Shown: positions 1 to 7,807 of the stretch, piece by piece
How positions within the stretch are numbered: position 1 is the stretch's first letter
Layout of the letters: every line of letters begins with the position of its first letter
Source of the DNA: Actinomycetes bacterium
GTDB taxonomy: Bacteria; Actinomycetota; Actinomycetes; Propionibacteriales; Propionibacteriaceae
Assembly: GCA_023432725.1 (NCBI GenBank)
Contig: JAEYUH010000028.1
Span: 1 to 8,430 of the forward strand
Direction: 5' to 3'
Length of the DNA: 8,430 nt
Position numbers and translations under genes: made by a program
Notes under the pieces: model-generated
Database searches by the model: none
The model's input: only the letters and a program-made list of their open reading frames with translations
What the model was told of the DNA's origin: nothing

Positions 1-48
1 GCTTAACGCCCGTGACTCCCGACGGAGGGCGAACGGACGAGAATGCGA

Positions 49-80
49 CAGGGCCCCGGGGTGACCGCCCCGGGGCCCTG
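49..80 (-). terminator. Strong GC hairpin, terminator of mdh
   Basis: A perfect 13-bp inverted repeat, CAGGGCCCCGGGG (49-61) and its complement (68-80), encloses a six-base loop (TGACCG). It starts 10 bases beyond the mdh stop codon, which is the usual place for an intrinsic terminator. No clear U-tract follows on the minus strand, as is common for actinobacterial terminators. Because it is symmetric it could also stop transcription entering from the left. Bases 1-48 show no gene; a weaker bulged hairpin (CTCC 16-19 with GGAG 24-27, extended by CGCC 7-10 with GGCG 28-31) is the only structure seen there. Confidence 0.75.
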
Positions 81-90
81 CGCCGTTGGC

Positions 91-1393
<1,303 letters not shown>

Positions 1394-1399
1394 TAGCAT
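1394..1399 (+). promoter_or_regulatory. Candidate -10 of the kinase/regulator operon
   Basis: TAGCAT fits the actinobacterial TANNNT -10 pattern. Transcription would begin near 1406, leaving about 25 bases before the chosen GTG start, enough to include the AGGGGG ribosome-binding site at 1420-1425. No good -35 is visible at 16-18 bases upstream; instead that position is covered by the 10-base phased CCGG repeats, so activation by a bound regulator is plausible. Confidence 0.4.
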
Positions 1400-1431
1400 G
1401 CCCCGGTGCCGTGCCGATGAGGGGGTCACCC

Positions 1432-2403
1432 GTGCTGTGGATGGCGGTGGTGCCGGCGTGCCTGCTGGCAGGGGTCGCCGGTTGGCGGATGCCGCTGCGG
1501 ACCCGCGTCCGGGCGCTGGTGATCGGGGTGCTCGGGCTTGTTCTCGTGTCAGGCATCGTTGCCGCGGTGCTCGACCCCGAGGACTCGGGGCTCGCCGGCG
1601 CCGTCGTACTGGGGGTCGCGATCGCGGTGAACGCCGGTCTGCTGCTGTGGGCGGCCTCCGGCTGGCGCTCGGACCGGGTCGAGGTCGAGCGGCTGCGCGG
1701 GATCGCCCGCCGCAACGCCGACCAGGTGTCGATCCTCAGCCATGAGATCCGAACCCCGCTCACCCTGATGCGCGGTTCGGCCGACCTGCTGGTCGAGGGC
1801 ACACCTGGCCCGCTGACGCCGCGACAGCGGTCCTACCTGGAGACGATCCAGCGCAACTGCGAGGCGGTGATCTCGCTCGCCGAGGACCTTCTCACCCAGG
1901 CGAGGATCGACGCGGGCATGTTCGAGTTGCATCCGATGGTGGTGCGGCTGCGTCCGCTGGCCCAGTCCGTGATCCGGGAGCTGCGCGGACTGCACACGAT
2001 CCCGATCGCGCTGGACTCCCCGGGCGCCCCGCCGCAGGTCTGGGCCGACCCTTCGCTGGTGCGGCAGGTGCTGATCAACCTCGTCAACAACGCCATCGCC
2101 CACTCCAGCGGTGCCTCGCTGGTGACGATCCGGATCGTCACCCGGGACACGAACGTGCTGATCTCGGTCTCCGACGACGGCGCGGGGATCGACGACGACC
2201 AGCGCCGCCGGCTGTTCGAGCGGTTCGCCTCGGGCCGCCCGCTGCGGGACGGGACCGGCCTCGGCCTCGTGATCACCCGCCAGATCGTCCAGATGCACGG
2301 CGGCAAGCTCCTGGTGGATTCGGTGTCCGGCAGCGGAACCACCATGATGGTGAGCCTCCCGAGCCGCTCCGACCCCTGGCAGCCCGGGACCGACGAGGAG
2401 TAG
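1432..2403 (+). CDS. Sensor histidine kinase, intramembrane-sensing type
   Basis: Membrane kinase that autophosphorylates and passes phosphate to the regulator encoded next. The GTG start at 1432 is chosen because AGGGGG (1420-1425) lies six bases upstream; in-frame GTG 1411 or ATG 1417 would add a few residues. The 323-residue product has three predicted membrane helices (about 2-18, 26-47 and 54-76). By the positive-inside rule only the tip and the short DPEDSG loop (48-53) face outside, so there is no extracellular sensor domain. The HisKA segment carries SHEIRTPL with phosphorylated His104. The ATPase domain has an N box (LVNNA, Asn219), a G1 box DDGAGID (Asp249) and a G2 box GTGLGL (from 274). 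The gene precedes its regulator, with a two-base gap to the regulator's ATG. The stimulus is unknown; sensing through the adjacent transporter is an inference. Confidence 0.92.
   Translation: MLWMAVVPACLLAGVAGWRMPLRTRVRALVIGVLGLVLVSGIVAAVLDPEDSGLAGAVVLGVAIAVNAGLLLWAASGWRSDRVEVERLRGIARRNADQVSILSHEIRTPLTLMRGSADLLVEGTPGPLTPRQRSYLETIQRNCEAVISLAEDLLTQARIDAGMFELHPMVVRLRPLAQSVIRELRGLHTIPIALDSPGAPPQVWADPSLVRQVLINLVNNAIAHSSGASLVTIRIVTRDTNVLISVSDDGAGIDDDQRRRLFERFASGRPLRDGTGLGLVITRQIVQMHGGKLLVDSVSGSGTTMMVSLPSRSDPWQPGTDEE
2121..2142. repeat. Perfect 22-bp palindrome inside the kinase gene
   Basis: The left arm GGTGACGATCC (2121-2131) is followed with no spacer by its exact complement GGATCGTCACC (2132-2142). 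It encodes the end of a strand between the N and G1 boxes of the kinase. The outer GGTGAC/GTCACC half-sites resemble the GTGACC units upstream of the solute-binding protein gene. It could be an operator for a dimeric regulator or a coincidence of codon choice; function is unknown. Confidence 0.6.
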
Positions 2404-2405
2404 CC

Positions 2406-3084
<679 letters not shown>

Positions 3085-3089
<5 letters not shown>

Positions 3090-3112
3090 CCAGGCTGTGA
3101 CCGAGTGTGACC
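3085..3112. promoter_or_regulatory. Phased GTGACC direct repeats, probable response-regulator operator
   Basis: GGTAACC (3085-3091), TGTGACC (3096-3102) and TGTGACC (3106-3112) recur 11 and then 10 bases apart, one helical turn each, so all present the same DNA face. OmpR/PhoB-type regulators bind such head-to-tail repeats. Read on the other strand the units are GGTCACA, GGTCACA and GGTTACC, resembling the GKTCACC core of the Streptomyces PHO box (from memory). The site lies about 30 bases upstream of the candidate -10 at 3144, a normal position for an activator. Regulation by the adjacent regulator is inferred from position. Confidence 0.55.
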
Positions 3113-3143
3113 TGGCCACGGGGTTTGGTGTCGCCGGCGGCCC

Positions 3144-3149
3144 TAGCGT
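3144..3149 (+). promoter_or_regulatory. Candidate -10 of the transporter operon
   Basis: TAGCGT, the same hexamer as the mdh -10, would start transcription near 3156 and give a leader of about 42 bases. The -35 region (around 3121-3127) is poor, which fits a promoter needing an activator bound to the repeats just upstream. The leader contains the odd palindrome GCACGACGTGC (3161-3171) and the ribosome-binding site GGAAGGA (3186-3192). Confidence 0.5.
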
Positions 3150-3197
3150 GAAGCTGCGTCGCACGACGTGCCTCGAGGGAACCAAGGAAGGACTCCC

Positions 3198-4247
3198 ATG
3201 AAACGCAATGTCGCGATGGCAGCTGCGGCGATCACCGCCTCTGCTCTCGTCCTCGGCGGCTGTGCCGTCGACACCGCCACCCCCCAGGCCAATTCCAGCG
3301 GCCCTCTCACCATCGCCTGCGGCGCGATGGAGGACTGGTGCCAGGCGATGACCAAGAAGTTCACCGAAGAGACCGGCATCGAGACCAACTTCGTCCGGCT
3401 CTCGTCCGGCGAGACCGTCGCCCGGCTCGAGGCCGCCAAGGCCAACCCGGAGTTCGGTGTCTGGCACGGCGGGCCCGCCGACGGCTACGGTGCCGCCGCC
3501 GACGCCGGCCTGCTTGAGCAGTACACCCCGCCGACCGCGTCGGAGATCCCCGAGAAGTACCGCGACCCCGAGGGCTACTGGACCGGCGTGTACGTCGGCG
3601 CGCTCGGGTTCTGCAGCAACCAGAAGGTGCTCGACTCCCTCGGCCTGGCTGTGCCGGACTCCTGGGAGGACCTGCTCGACCCCAAGCTGAGCAAGCAGGT
3701 CGGCACCGCGCACCCGTCCACCTCGGGCACCGCGTTCACCACGCTGTGGACCCAGGTCACCCTGGCCGGCGGCGATGCCGACAAGGCCTTCGATTACATG
3801 CGCAAGCTGCACAACAACGTCCTGCAGTACTCCAAGAGCGGTACCGCCCCCGGGCAGACCGCCGGCCGCGGCGAGGTCGCGGTGGGCCTGGTGTTCACCC
3901 ACGACTGCGTGAAGTACAAGGAGGCCGGGATGACCGACCTCGTGGTCTCGCTGCCTGCCGAGGGCACCGGCTACGAGATCGGCGGCGTCGCCGTCGTGAA
4001 GGGCGCCAAGAACATGGAGGCCGCCAAGAAGTACGCCGACTGGGCCCTGAAGGCCGACACCCAGGCGATCGGCGCCACCGTGGGCTCCTACCAGGTCACC
4101 ACCAACCCGTCCGCACCCAAGGACGACCGGATGATCGACCTGTCGACGGTGAACCTCGTCGACTACGACTTCGAGGCTGCTGCGGCCGCGAAGAAGGAAC
4201 TCACCTCCCGGTTCGACGCAGAGATCGCCGCGGCGCCGAAGGAGTGA
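3198..4247 (+). CDS. ABC importer solute-binding lipoprotein, COG1840 (AfuA-like rather than ferric-binding)
   Basis: Extracytoplasmic receptor that delivers substrate to the permease. The ATG at 3198 follows GGAAGGA with five-base spacing. The 349-residue product has a lipoprotein signal: positive start MKRN, a hydrophobic stretch, and lipobox VLGGC with lipidated Cys22. The fold is type-II periplasmic binding: EETGIETNFVRLSSGE, WHGGPADG, YWTGVYVGALGF and DSWEDLLDP are typical of the COG1840 family often labelled iron(III)-binding. The consecutive tyrosines of ferric-binding proteins are absent; the region instead reads VFTHDC with His235-Asp236, followed by EGTGYE (255-260), as I recall from the sugar-phosphate/organophosphate branch. 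Four cysteines remain after Cys22 (41, 48, 139, 237). The permease gene starts one base after the stop. The substrate is not settled by sequence. Confidence 0.88.
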   Translation: MKRNVAMAAAAITASALVLGGCAVDTATPQANSSGPLTIACGAMEDWCQAMTKKFTEETGIETNFVRLSSGETVARLEAAKANPEFGVWHGGPADGYGAAADAGLLEQYTPPTASEIPEKYRDPEGYWTGVYVGALGFCSNQKVLDSLGLAVPDSWEDLLDPKLSKQVGTAHPSTSGTAFTTLWTQVTLAGGDADKAFDYMRKLHNNVLQYSKSGTAPGQTAGRGEVAVGLVFTHDCVKYKEAGMTDLVVSLPAEGTGYEIGGVAVVKGAKNMEAAKKYADWALKADTQAIGATVGSYQVTTNPSAPKDDRMIDLSTVNLVDYDFEAAAAAKKELTSRFDAEIAAAPKE

Positions 4248-4248
4248 T

Positions 4249-5991
4249 GTGACCGCCGGAACCCTCGAGGCCACCGGGCTGCCGGCCACGGCGGGTCCGC
4301 CACAGCGGACCCGCCGGGCCGGTGCCCGCACCGACCTCGGCACGAAGCTGGCGATCGTCGCCCTGGCCGCCATCCTGCTTCTGCTGATCGGCTACCCGCT
4401 GGCACGCATCCTCATGCAGGCCTTCGACCCGGCCGGCCGCGAGGTGCTCGGGGCGATCCTGACCTCCGCGGTCAATCGCCAGATTCTGCTCAACACCGTC
4501 GTCCTCGGCACCCTCGTGGGCGCCATCGGGACGGCCGTGGGGTTCCTGTTCGCCTACGCCCAGGCCCGGCTGGAGTTCCGGGGCAAGAAGGCGCTGCATC
4601 TGATCGCGCTGATGCCGATCGTCTCGCCGCCCTTCGCTGTGGCCACCGCGGTGATCACGCTGTTCGGACGGGGCGGCATCATCACCCGCGGCCTCTTCGG
4701 GATGAGCTACGACATCTACGGGGTGGTCGGGCTCACCCTTGTGCTGAGCCTGTCGTTCTTCCCTGTCGCCTACATGAACCTGCTGGGGATGTTGCGCAGC
4801 CTCGACCCGTCCCTGGATGAGGCCGCCTCCGACCTCGGCGCCAACAAGTGGAAGATCTTCGCCAGCGTCTCGTTCCCGATGCTCATCCCCGGCTTCGCCA
4901 GCTGCTTCTTGCTGTTGTTCGTGGAGACCATCGCCGACCTGGCCAACCCGCTCGTGATCGGCGGAGACTTCACAGTGCTGAGCTCGCGGGCCTACATCGC
5001 GATCACGGGCGAGTACGACGTCGCGGCCGGCTCGGCGTACTCGCTGGTGCTGCTGGTACCGGGCCTGCTGGTCTTCCTGGTCCAGCGGTACTGGGCCGAG
5101 CGACACTCCGTGGTCTCGGTCACCGGCAAGCCGAGCGGCTCGGTCGCGATGATCACCGCCTGGTGGGCGAAGGTGCCGCTGCTGACAGTGGTGAGCGCGG
5201 TAGCGGCGCTGATCGTGCTGATCTACCTGACTGTCTTCGCAGGGGCCTTCACCTCGATCCTCGGCGTGAACAACACCTTCACGTTGGCCAACTACCAGTA
5301 CGTGCTGTCAGGCATCGGCTCGGACGCGATCTTCACCACCACGCTGCTGGCGCTGATCGCCACCCCGATCGCCGGCATCCTCGGGATGGTGATGGCCTGG
5401 CTGATCGTCCGCAAGGTCCGCCGCGGCAGGTCGATCCTCGACTTCGCCGGCATGCTCGGTCTTGCGGTGCCCGGCACCGTGCTGGGCATCGGCTATGCGC
5501 TGGCCTTCAACTCGCCGCTGATCATCGGCAACCGGATGTTCCTGCCCGCCCTGGCCGGCGGCGGGGCGATCCTTGGCGGTGCCGCCGCGATCGTAATGGT
5601 GTACGTGATCCGGTCGATGCCCTCCGGCCAGCGCTCCGGCGTGGCGGCCCTGCAGCAGATCGATCCTGCGATCGACGAGGCGTCCACCTCGCTCGGTGCG
5701 AGCGGCGTGCGGACCTTCTGGGGGATCACCCTCCCGCTGATCCGGCCCGCGCTGCTCTCCGGCCTGACCTACGCCTTCGCGCGGGCGATGACGACGCTGT
5801 CGCCGATCATCTTCATCACCACTCCGCAGACCAAGATCATGACCTCGCAGATCCTCTCCGAGGTCGACTCCGGCAGGTTCGGCAACGCCTTCGCCTACTG
5901 CACCATCCTCATCGCGATCGTCCTCGGCGTGATCGGCGCGATGAACCTCCTCATCCGTGACCGCACACCACGAGCAAGGGTCCAGCAATGA
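4249..5991 (+). CDS. ABC importer permease, two fused transmembrane domains (FbpB-like)
   Basis: Forms the whole membrane channel of the importer in a single 580-residue chain. Two binding-protein-dependent transport domains are fused, about 80-280 and 350-570, with around six helices each; further helices lie near 34-55 and 308-333. Each half has the cytoplasmic EAA loop that docks the ATPase: DEAASDLGA beginning at Asp190 and DEASTSLGA beginning at Asp476. The GTG start at 4249 has GAAGGAG (4238-4244) four bases upstream, within the end of the binding-protein gene, and is the only plausible in-frame start before the first helix. The first 30 residues are a Thr/Arg/Pro-rich cytoplasmic tail whose DNA contains a perfect hairpin. 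The stop overlaps the ATPase start (ATGA, 5988-5991). Confidence 0.93.
   Translation: MTAGTLEATGLPATAGPPQRTRRAGARTDLGTKLAIVALAAILLLLIGYPLARILMQAFDPAGREVLGAILTSAVNRQILLNTVVLGTLVGAIGTAVGFLFAYAQARLEFRGKKALHLIALMPIVSPPFAVATAVITLFGRGGIITRGLFGMSYDIYGVVGLTLVLSLSFFPVAYMNLLGMLRSLDPSLDEAASDLGANKWKIFASVSFPMLIPGFASCFLLLFVETIADLANPLVIGGDFTVLSSRAYIAITGEYDVAAGSAYSLVLLVPGLLVFLVQRYWAERHSVVSVTGKPSGSVAMITAWWAKVPLLTVVSAVAALIVLIYLTVFAGAFTSILGVNNTFTLANYQYVLSGIGSDAIFTTTLLALIATPIAGILGMVMAWLIVRKVRRGRSILDFAGMLGLAVPGTVLGIGYALAFNSPLIIGNRMFLPALAGGGAILGGAAAIVMVYVIRSMPSGQRSGVAALQQIDPAIDEASTSLGASGVRTFWGITLPLIRPALLSGLTYAFARAMTTLSPIIFITTPQTKIMTSQILSEVDSGRFGNAFAYCTILIAIVLGVIGAMNLLIRDRTPRARVQQ
4289..4316 (+). repeat. Perfect 12-bp hairpin at the 5' end of the permease gene
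   Basis: CGGCGGGTCCGC (4289-4300), loop CACA, then the exact complement (4305-4316). It lies 42-69 bases beyond the binding-protein stop codon and within the first 23 codons of the permease. No U-tract follows, so it is not a classical terminator. It could protect the upstream binding-protein message from 3'-end decay or slow expression of the membrane subunits; both roles are inferred. Confidence 0.7.
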
Positions 5992-7118
5992 CAACCACCA
6001 TCGACCAGCAGCTCCCGGTCGAGCAGCCCCCGGCCACCGGACGGCTCCTGCTGTCCGGTCTCACCAAGCGGTACACCCCGACCGGACATCCTGCGGTGGA
6101 CGACATCGACCTGGAGATCCGGCCCGGTGAGTTCCTGACGCTGCTCGGGCCGTCCGGCTGTGGCAAGACCACGACCCTGCGGATGATCGCGGGCTTCGAG
6201 ACCCCGACCGCCGGGACCATCAGCCTGGACGGCGAGGACCTCGGACGGCTCACTCCCGACCGCCGCCCGATGGCGATGGTGTTCCAGTCCTATGCGCTGT
6301 TCCCGCACATGACCGTCTTCGACAACGTCGCCTACGGGCTCCGGCTGCGCAAGCTGCCCAAGGACCGGGTCGAGGAGGAGGTCTCCTTCGCCCTCACCTC
6401 GATGAGCCTCGCCGACCTGGCTGAGCGCGCCCCGAACCAGCTGTCCGGCGGCCAGCAGCAGCGGGTGGCCTTGGCCCGCGCCATGGTGATGAAGCCGAAG
6501 GTGCTGCTCTTCGACGAGCCGCTGAGCAATTTGGACGCCAAGCTGCGGGTGCAGATGCGCACCGAGATCAGGGCGCTGCAGAAGCGCCTGGGGATCACCA
6601 GCATCTACGTCACCCACGACCAGGACGAGGCGATGAGTCTCTCGGACCGGATCGTGGTGATGAACAAGGGCAGGATCGAGCAGATCGCCGAGCCCGCCGA
6701 CGTCTACCGGCATCCCGCGTCGATGTTCGTCGCCGACTTCATCGGACGGGCGAACTTCCTCGAGGCGGAGGCCGAGCCGGCCGGCGACGGGACCGTGAGC
6801 GTGGAGGCCTTCGGCCGCCGGCGCTCCGTCGCCGCCCACCCTGACCTCCGGCCGGATCAAGGGGTCACGCTGTTGATCCGGCCGGAGTCGGTGCACGTGG
6901 AGCGGGCCACGGACGACTCGACCGAGATCTCCGGTGACCGGGGCCGCGTCCTCAGCTCGGTGTTCTACGGCCCGTGGGTGGAGTACGACATCGAGACCGA
7001 GGCGGGCAACGTGACGGCCGTCGTGTACGACCCGCTGGGGGCCGACATCCTGCCGGCGTCCACGATGGTCACGGTGTCCTTCCGACCGGACCGGGCCTGG
7101 GTGCTCCCCGTGAGCTGA
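5988..7118 (+). CDS. ABC importer ATP-binding protein (FbpC/PotA-type)
   Basis: Cytoplasmic ATPase that dimerises under the fused permease and powers uptake. The 376-residue chain has every catalytic motif: Walker A GPSGCGKTT (54-62, Lys60), signature LSGGQ (152-156), Walker B LLFDEP (Asp176, catalytic Glu177), D-loop SNLD, and H-loop His210 in VTHDQDEA. After about residue 245 comes a TOBE-like regulatory domain. This architecture is shared by iron, polyamine, sulfate and phosphonate/sugar-phosphate importers, so it does not identify the substrate. The ATG overlaps the permease stop by four bases (ATGA), with AAGGG seven bases upstream, indicating translational coupling. The TOBE-encoding part contains a perfect 15-bp inverted repeat (6846-6887). 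Confidence 0.94.
   Translation: MTTTIDQQLPVEQPPATGRLLLSGLTKRYTPTGHPAVDDIDLEIRPGEFLTLLGPSGCGKTTTLRMIAGFETPTAGTISLDGEDLGRLTPDRRPMAMVFQSYALFPHMTVFDNVAYGLRLRKLPKDRVEEEVSFALTSMSLADLAERAPNQLSGGQQQRVALARAMVMKPKVLLFDEPLSNLDAKLRVQMRTEIRALQKRLGITSIYVTHDQDEAMSLSDRIVVMNKGRIEQIAEPADVYRHPASMFVADFIGRANFLEAEAEPAGDGTVSVEAFGRRRSVAAHPDLRPDQGVTLLIRPESVHVERATDDSTEISGDRGRVLSSVFYGPWVEYDIETEAGNVTAVVYDPLGADILPASTMVTVSFRPDRAWVLPVS
6846..6887. repeat. Perfect 15-bp inverted repeat inside the ATPase gene
   Basis: CTCCGGCCGGATCAA (6846-6860) is repeated as its exact complement at 6873-6887 across a 12-base gap. Each arm includes the self-palindromic 10-mer TCCGGCCGGA, so the element also reads as a direct repeat 30 bases apart. 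Part of the symmetry comes from two Arg-Pro-Asp/Glu codon runs (CGG CCG GAN), which lowers its significance. It would form a stable hairpin in the mRNA. Role unknown. Confidence 0.6.
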
Positions 7119-7140
7119 CGGACGCGTCTGCGCGCCCCGC

Positions 7141-7146
7141 TAGGCT
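7141..7146 (+). promoter_or_regulatory. Candidate -10 for a leaderless phosphatase transcript
   Basis: TAGGCT fits TANNNT and ends six bases before the ATG at 7153, so transcription should begin at or within a base or two of the start codon. No Shine-Dalgarno sequence precedes the ATG. Both facts agree with a leaderless message, a common class in actinobacteria. The gene may in addition be read through from the transporter operon, since no terminator is visible in the 34-base gap. Confidence 0.5.
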
Positions 7147-7152
7147 CGACTC

Positions 7153-7791
7153 ATGCGCTTGATCATGGTCCGGCACGGACGCACCGTCTCCAACGTCGGT
7201 CTGCTGCTGGACACCGGCGAGCCGGGCGCCGCGCTGGACGAGAGCGGCCTCGAGCAGGCCGCGGCACTGGTCGAGCGGCTCTCCGAGCACCCGATCGAGG
7301 CCGTGTTCGCGTCCAGCCTGATTCGCACCCAGCAGACCGCTCAACCGCTGGCTCGGGCCCGTGGGCTGGACGTGCAGGTTCTGCCGGGGCTGCGCGAGAT
7401 CCCCGCCGGCGAGGACGAGATGGGTACCGACGCCACCCGCTACATCGGGGCGCTGGTGGCCTGGGGGCAGGGCAACCTGCAGGCCAGGGTGCCCGGCGGG
7501 GAGAACGCGCTGGAGTTCTTCGCCCGGTACGACGACGCCATCGACACGATCGCCGCCAGTGGGGCCGAGGTGGCCGTGGTGGTCAGCCATGGCGCCGCGC
7601 TGCGGGTGTGGGCCACCGCGCGGGTGGCAGGCTTCGCCGAGGCGCTGGGCCCCGCCCACCTAGACAACACAGGGGTGATAGTGGTCGACGGATCACCGGC
7701 CGAGGGCTGGACGCTGGTCCACCTCTCGGGGATCCGCAAGTACCCCTACCACCAGGCCGCGTCGCCGGAGCCGCCGGGCGGGCACGCCTGA
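7153..7791 (+). CDS. Histidine phosphatase superfamily protein (phosphoglycerate mutase-like)
   Basis: Small cytoplasmic enzyme of the family that forms a phosphohistidine intermediate; most members hydrolyse small phosphomonoesters, some are mutases. The 212-residue chain opens with MRLIMVRHGRT, where His8 is the nucleophile within the RHG signature. Arg58 sits in SSLIRTQQTA, Glu82 in LREIPAGEDE, and the second catalytic histidine is His146 in VVVSHGAALRVW. No signal peptide or membrane segment is present. It lies 34 bases downstream of the ATPase gene on the same strand with its own probable promoter. Position suggests action on an imported phosphorylated substrate, but general housekeeping phosphatase activity is equally possible; sequence alone cannot name the substrate. 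Confidence 0.88.
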   Translation: MRLIMVRHGRTVSNVGLLLDTGEPGAALDESGLEQAAALVERLSEHPIEAVFASSLIRTQQTAQPLARARGLDVQVLPGLREIPAGEDEMGTDATRYIGALVAWGQGNLQARVPGGENALEFFARYDDAIDTIAASGAEVAVVVSHGAALRVWATARVAGFAEALGPAHLDNTGVIVVDGSPAEGWTLVHLSGIRKYPYHQAASPEPPGGHA

Positions 7792-7803
7792 CGCGCCCGG
7801 CGG
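7771..7803. terminator. Bidirectional hairpin between convergent genes
   Basis: CCGCCGGGCG (7771-7780) pairs with its exact complement (7794-7803) across a 13-base loop. The left arm lies within the last codons of the phosphatase gene and the stop codon is in the loop; the right arm ends five bases before the purU stop. With only 16 bases between the two stops, one symmetric hairpin can end both transcripts. No U-tract is seen on either side. Confidence 0.6.
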
Positions 7804-7807
7804 GACG

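Noticed and set aside
1575..1590. Hairpin CCCCGAG / CTCGGGG in the kinase gene
   Set aside because: It has seven-base arms with only two bases between them, too tight for a good RNA loop, and symmetry of this size is expected several times by chance in DNA this GC-rich.
6036..6059. Seven-base inverted repeat ACCGGAC / GTCCGGT near the start of the ATPase gene
   Set aside because: The arms are short, the loop is 10 bases, and ACCGGAC occurs again nearby by codon repetition; no function is suggested by position.
3198..7118. Annotation of the importer as an iron(III) transporter (fbpABC)
   Set aside because: The general architecture fits, but the paired tyrosines needed for ferric binding are absent, no Fur/DtxR/IdeR-like box was recognised upstream, and the ATPase and permease do not discriminate substrate. 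Gene symbols were therefore left blank.
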